6,381 nt of DNA from Gammaproteobacteria bacterium (lineage in GTDB: Bacteria > Pseudomonadota > Gammaproteobacteria > Steroidobacterales > Steroidobacteraceae): NCBI GenBank assembly GCA_005877705.1, contig VBNY01000015.1, positions 1-6,381 on the forward strand, written 5' to 3'. The translations under genes and the position numbers were made by a program. Below, piece after piece: positions 5,998 through 6,381 of this stretch. Within the stretch, counting starts at the first letter, position 1. Each line of letters opens with the position of its first letter. A model generated the notes under the pieces. The model did no database searches and had not been told where the DNA came from. It saw only the letters and a program-made list of their open reading frames with translations.

Positions 5998-6044
5998 CTC
6001 AACGGCGCCGCGAGCGGCACCGCACACGCGGCGCGCATGTTGAG
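5998..6044. repeat. GC-rich two-part palindrome between divergent genes
   Basis: CTCAAC (5998-6003) pairs with GTTGAG (6039-6044), and inside it GCGCCGCG (6005-6012) pairs with CGCGGCGC (6027-6034). The loop is 14 nt and one side has a 4-nt bulge. It lies 35-80 bp upstream of the start of the small minus-strand gene and about 45 bp upstream of the gltB -35 element. It could be a leader hairpin or a binding site; no U-tract suggests termination. Confidence 0.5.
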
Positions 6045-6087
6045 GTAAGGCGCCCCTCGATGCAATAGAGCGCCGCGCAAACAGCGC

Positions 6088-6115
6088 TTGAAAGCCCCTC
6101 TCGGGCCGGTATTAT
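6088..6115 (+). promoter_or_regulatory. Probable sigma70-type promoter of gltB
   Basis: TTGAAA (6088-6093) and TATTAT (6110-6115) each match the sigma70 consensus at 5 of 6 positions, with a 16-bp spacer. Transcription would start near 6121-6124, giving a leader of about 160 nt before gltB. GCCCC (6094-6098) and GGGGC (6117-6121) flank the -10 as a short inverted repeat, possibly incidental. Confidence 0.6.
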
Positions 6116-6212
6116 CGGGGCATAGTGATGGTGTAGACAGGCGACTGACGCACGGGATCCACAGCGTTGAAGTCCCCGCGGGCCTCCTGACCGCAAGATT
6201 TGCCGAGCGAGC

Positions 6213-6254
6213 CGTTGCAGGCGGTTGCGCCTGCGGCGCGGGGCGACTGCGCCC
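6213..6254 (+). repeat. Two adjacent hairpins in the gltB leader
   Basis: The first stem pairs 6213-6223 with 6228-6238 (11 bp including two G-T pairs, core GCAGGCG/CGCCTGC) around GTTG. The second pairs GGGCG (6241-6245) with CGCCC (6250-6254) around ACTG. They end about 30 nt before the gltB start. Only TT follows the second stem, so termination is doubtful; a leader structure or REP-like repeat is possible. Confidence 0.45.
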
Positions 6255-6283
6255 TTAAGCCTTGAACTCAAACCGAGGCCACG

Positions 6284-6381
6284 ATGATGCATCCCGCCAC
6301 CCAGGGACTCTACAAGGACGCCTACGAGCGCGACAGCTGCGGCTTTGGCCTGATCGCCAGCCTGGACGACACGCCGAGCCA
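6284..6381 (+). CDS. gltB: Glutamate synthase (NADPH) large subunit, N-terminal fragment
   Basis: GltB is the large subunit of glutamate synthase. It hydrolyses glutamine to ammonia and reductively aminates 2-oxoglutarate, giving two glutamates, together with the small subunit GltD. Only 32 codons are present before the window ends. They read MMHPATQGLYKDAYERDSCG, then FGLIASLDDTPS. The LY...ERDxCGFGLIA block closely matches enteric GltB around the class II glutamine-amidotransferase nucleophile, here Cys19. That cysteine becomes N-terminal after removal of a propeptide in known enzymes; the propeptide here would be 18 residues. Two consecutive ATG codons (6284 and 6287) are possible starts; GAGG at 6275-6278 is 5 or 8 nt away and slightly favours 6287 by spacing. 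gltD is expected downstream, outside the window. Confidence 0.93.
   Translation, partial: MMHPATQGLYKDAYERDSCGFGLIASLDDTPS

Larger units (their letters stand above)
5964..6283. other. Intergenic region upstream of gltB
   Basis: This 320-bp divergent spacer has no supportable gene. It holds a GC-rich palindrome (5998-6044), a sigma70-like promoter facing gltB (6088-6115) and two adjacent hairpins in the gltB leader (6213-6254), listed separately. I could not identify a promoter for the minus-strand gene ending at 5583. Confidence 0.7.

Overview
This is a GC-rich chromosomal window with densely packed genes. It most likely comes from a gammaproteobacterium, perhaps in or near the Xanthomonadales/Nevskiales. 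That placement is inferred from gene content: a two-finger thioredoxin 2, a cbpA-cbpM pair, a KefB/KefC-type antiporter, and a GltB N-terminus very close to the enteric form. Base composition fits but does not prove it. No phage, transposase, CRISPR or tRNA/rRNA genes are visible.

Layout. Positions 1-243 (minus) hold the first 81 codons of trxC, cut by the window edge. A gene-free stretch (244-599) follows, filled with palindromes and containing a short repeat unit present twice; a heat-shock-like promoter match lies at its upstream edge. Then come cbpA (600-1562) and cbpM (1567-1890), a DnaJ-like co-chaperone and its dedicated modulator, as one operon. Facing them on the minus strand are a DUF924-family protein (1910-2530) and, upstream of it, a KefB/KefC-type K+/H+ antiporter (2710-4488). 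Between these two lies a 148-bp nested foldback (2556-2703) built from four copies of one 16-nt motif.

Divergent from kefB is a single-PDZ HtrA-like serine protease without a signal peptide (4602-5579). A small uncharacterised protein (5583-5963, minus) is tail-to-tail with it, only 3 bp apart. The last intergenic stretch (5964-6283) has a GC-rich palindrome, a good sigma70-type promoter (TTGAAA, 16 bp, TATTAT) and two leader hairpins before gltB (6284 to the window end), the glutamate synthase large subunit.

Functional reading. The assigned genes are mainly housekeeping and stress functions: disulfide reduction, co-chaperone control, electrophile/K+ homeostasis, protein quality control and ammonium assimilation. 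I see no gene cluster that forms a new system. The least explained material is non-coding: the 2556-2703 four-motif foldback and the palindromic repeats at 318-580.
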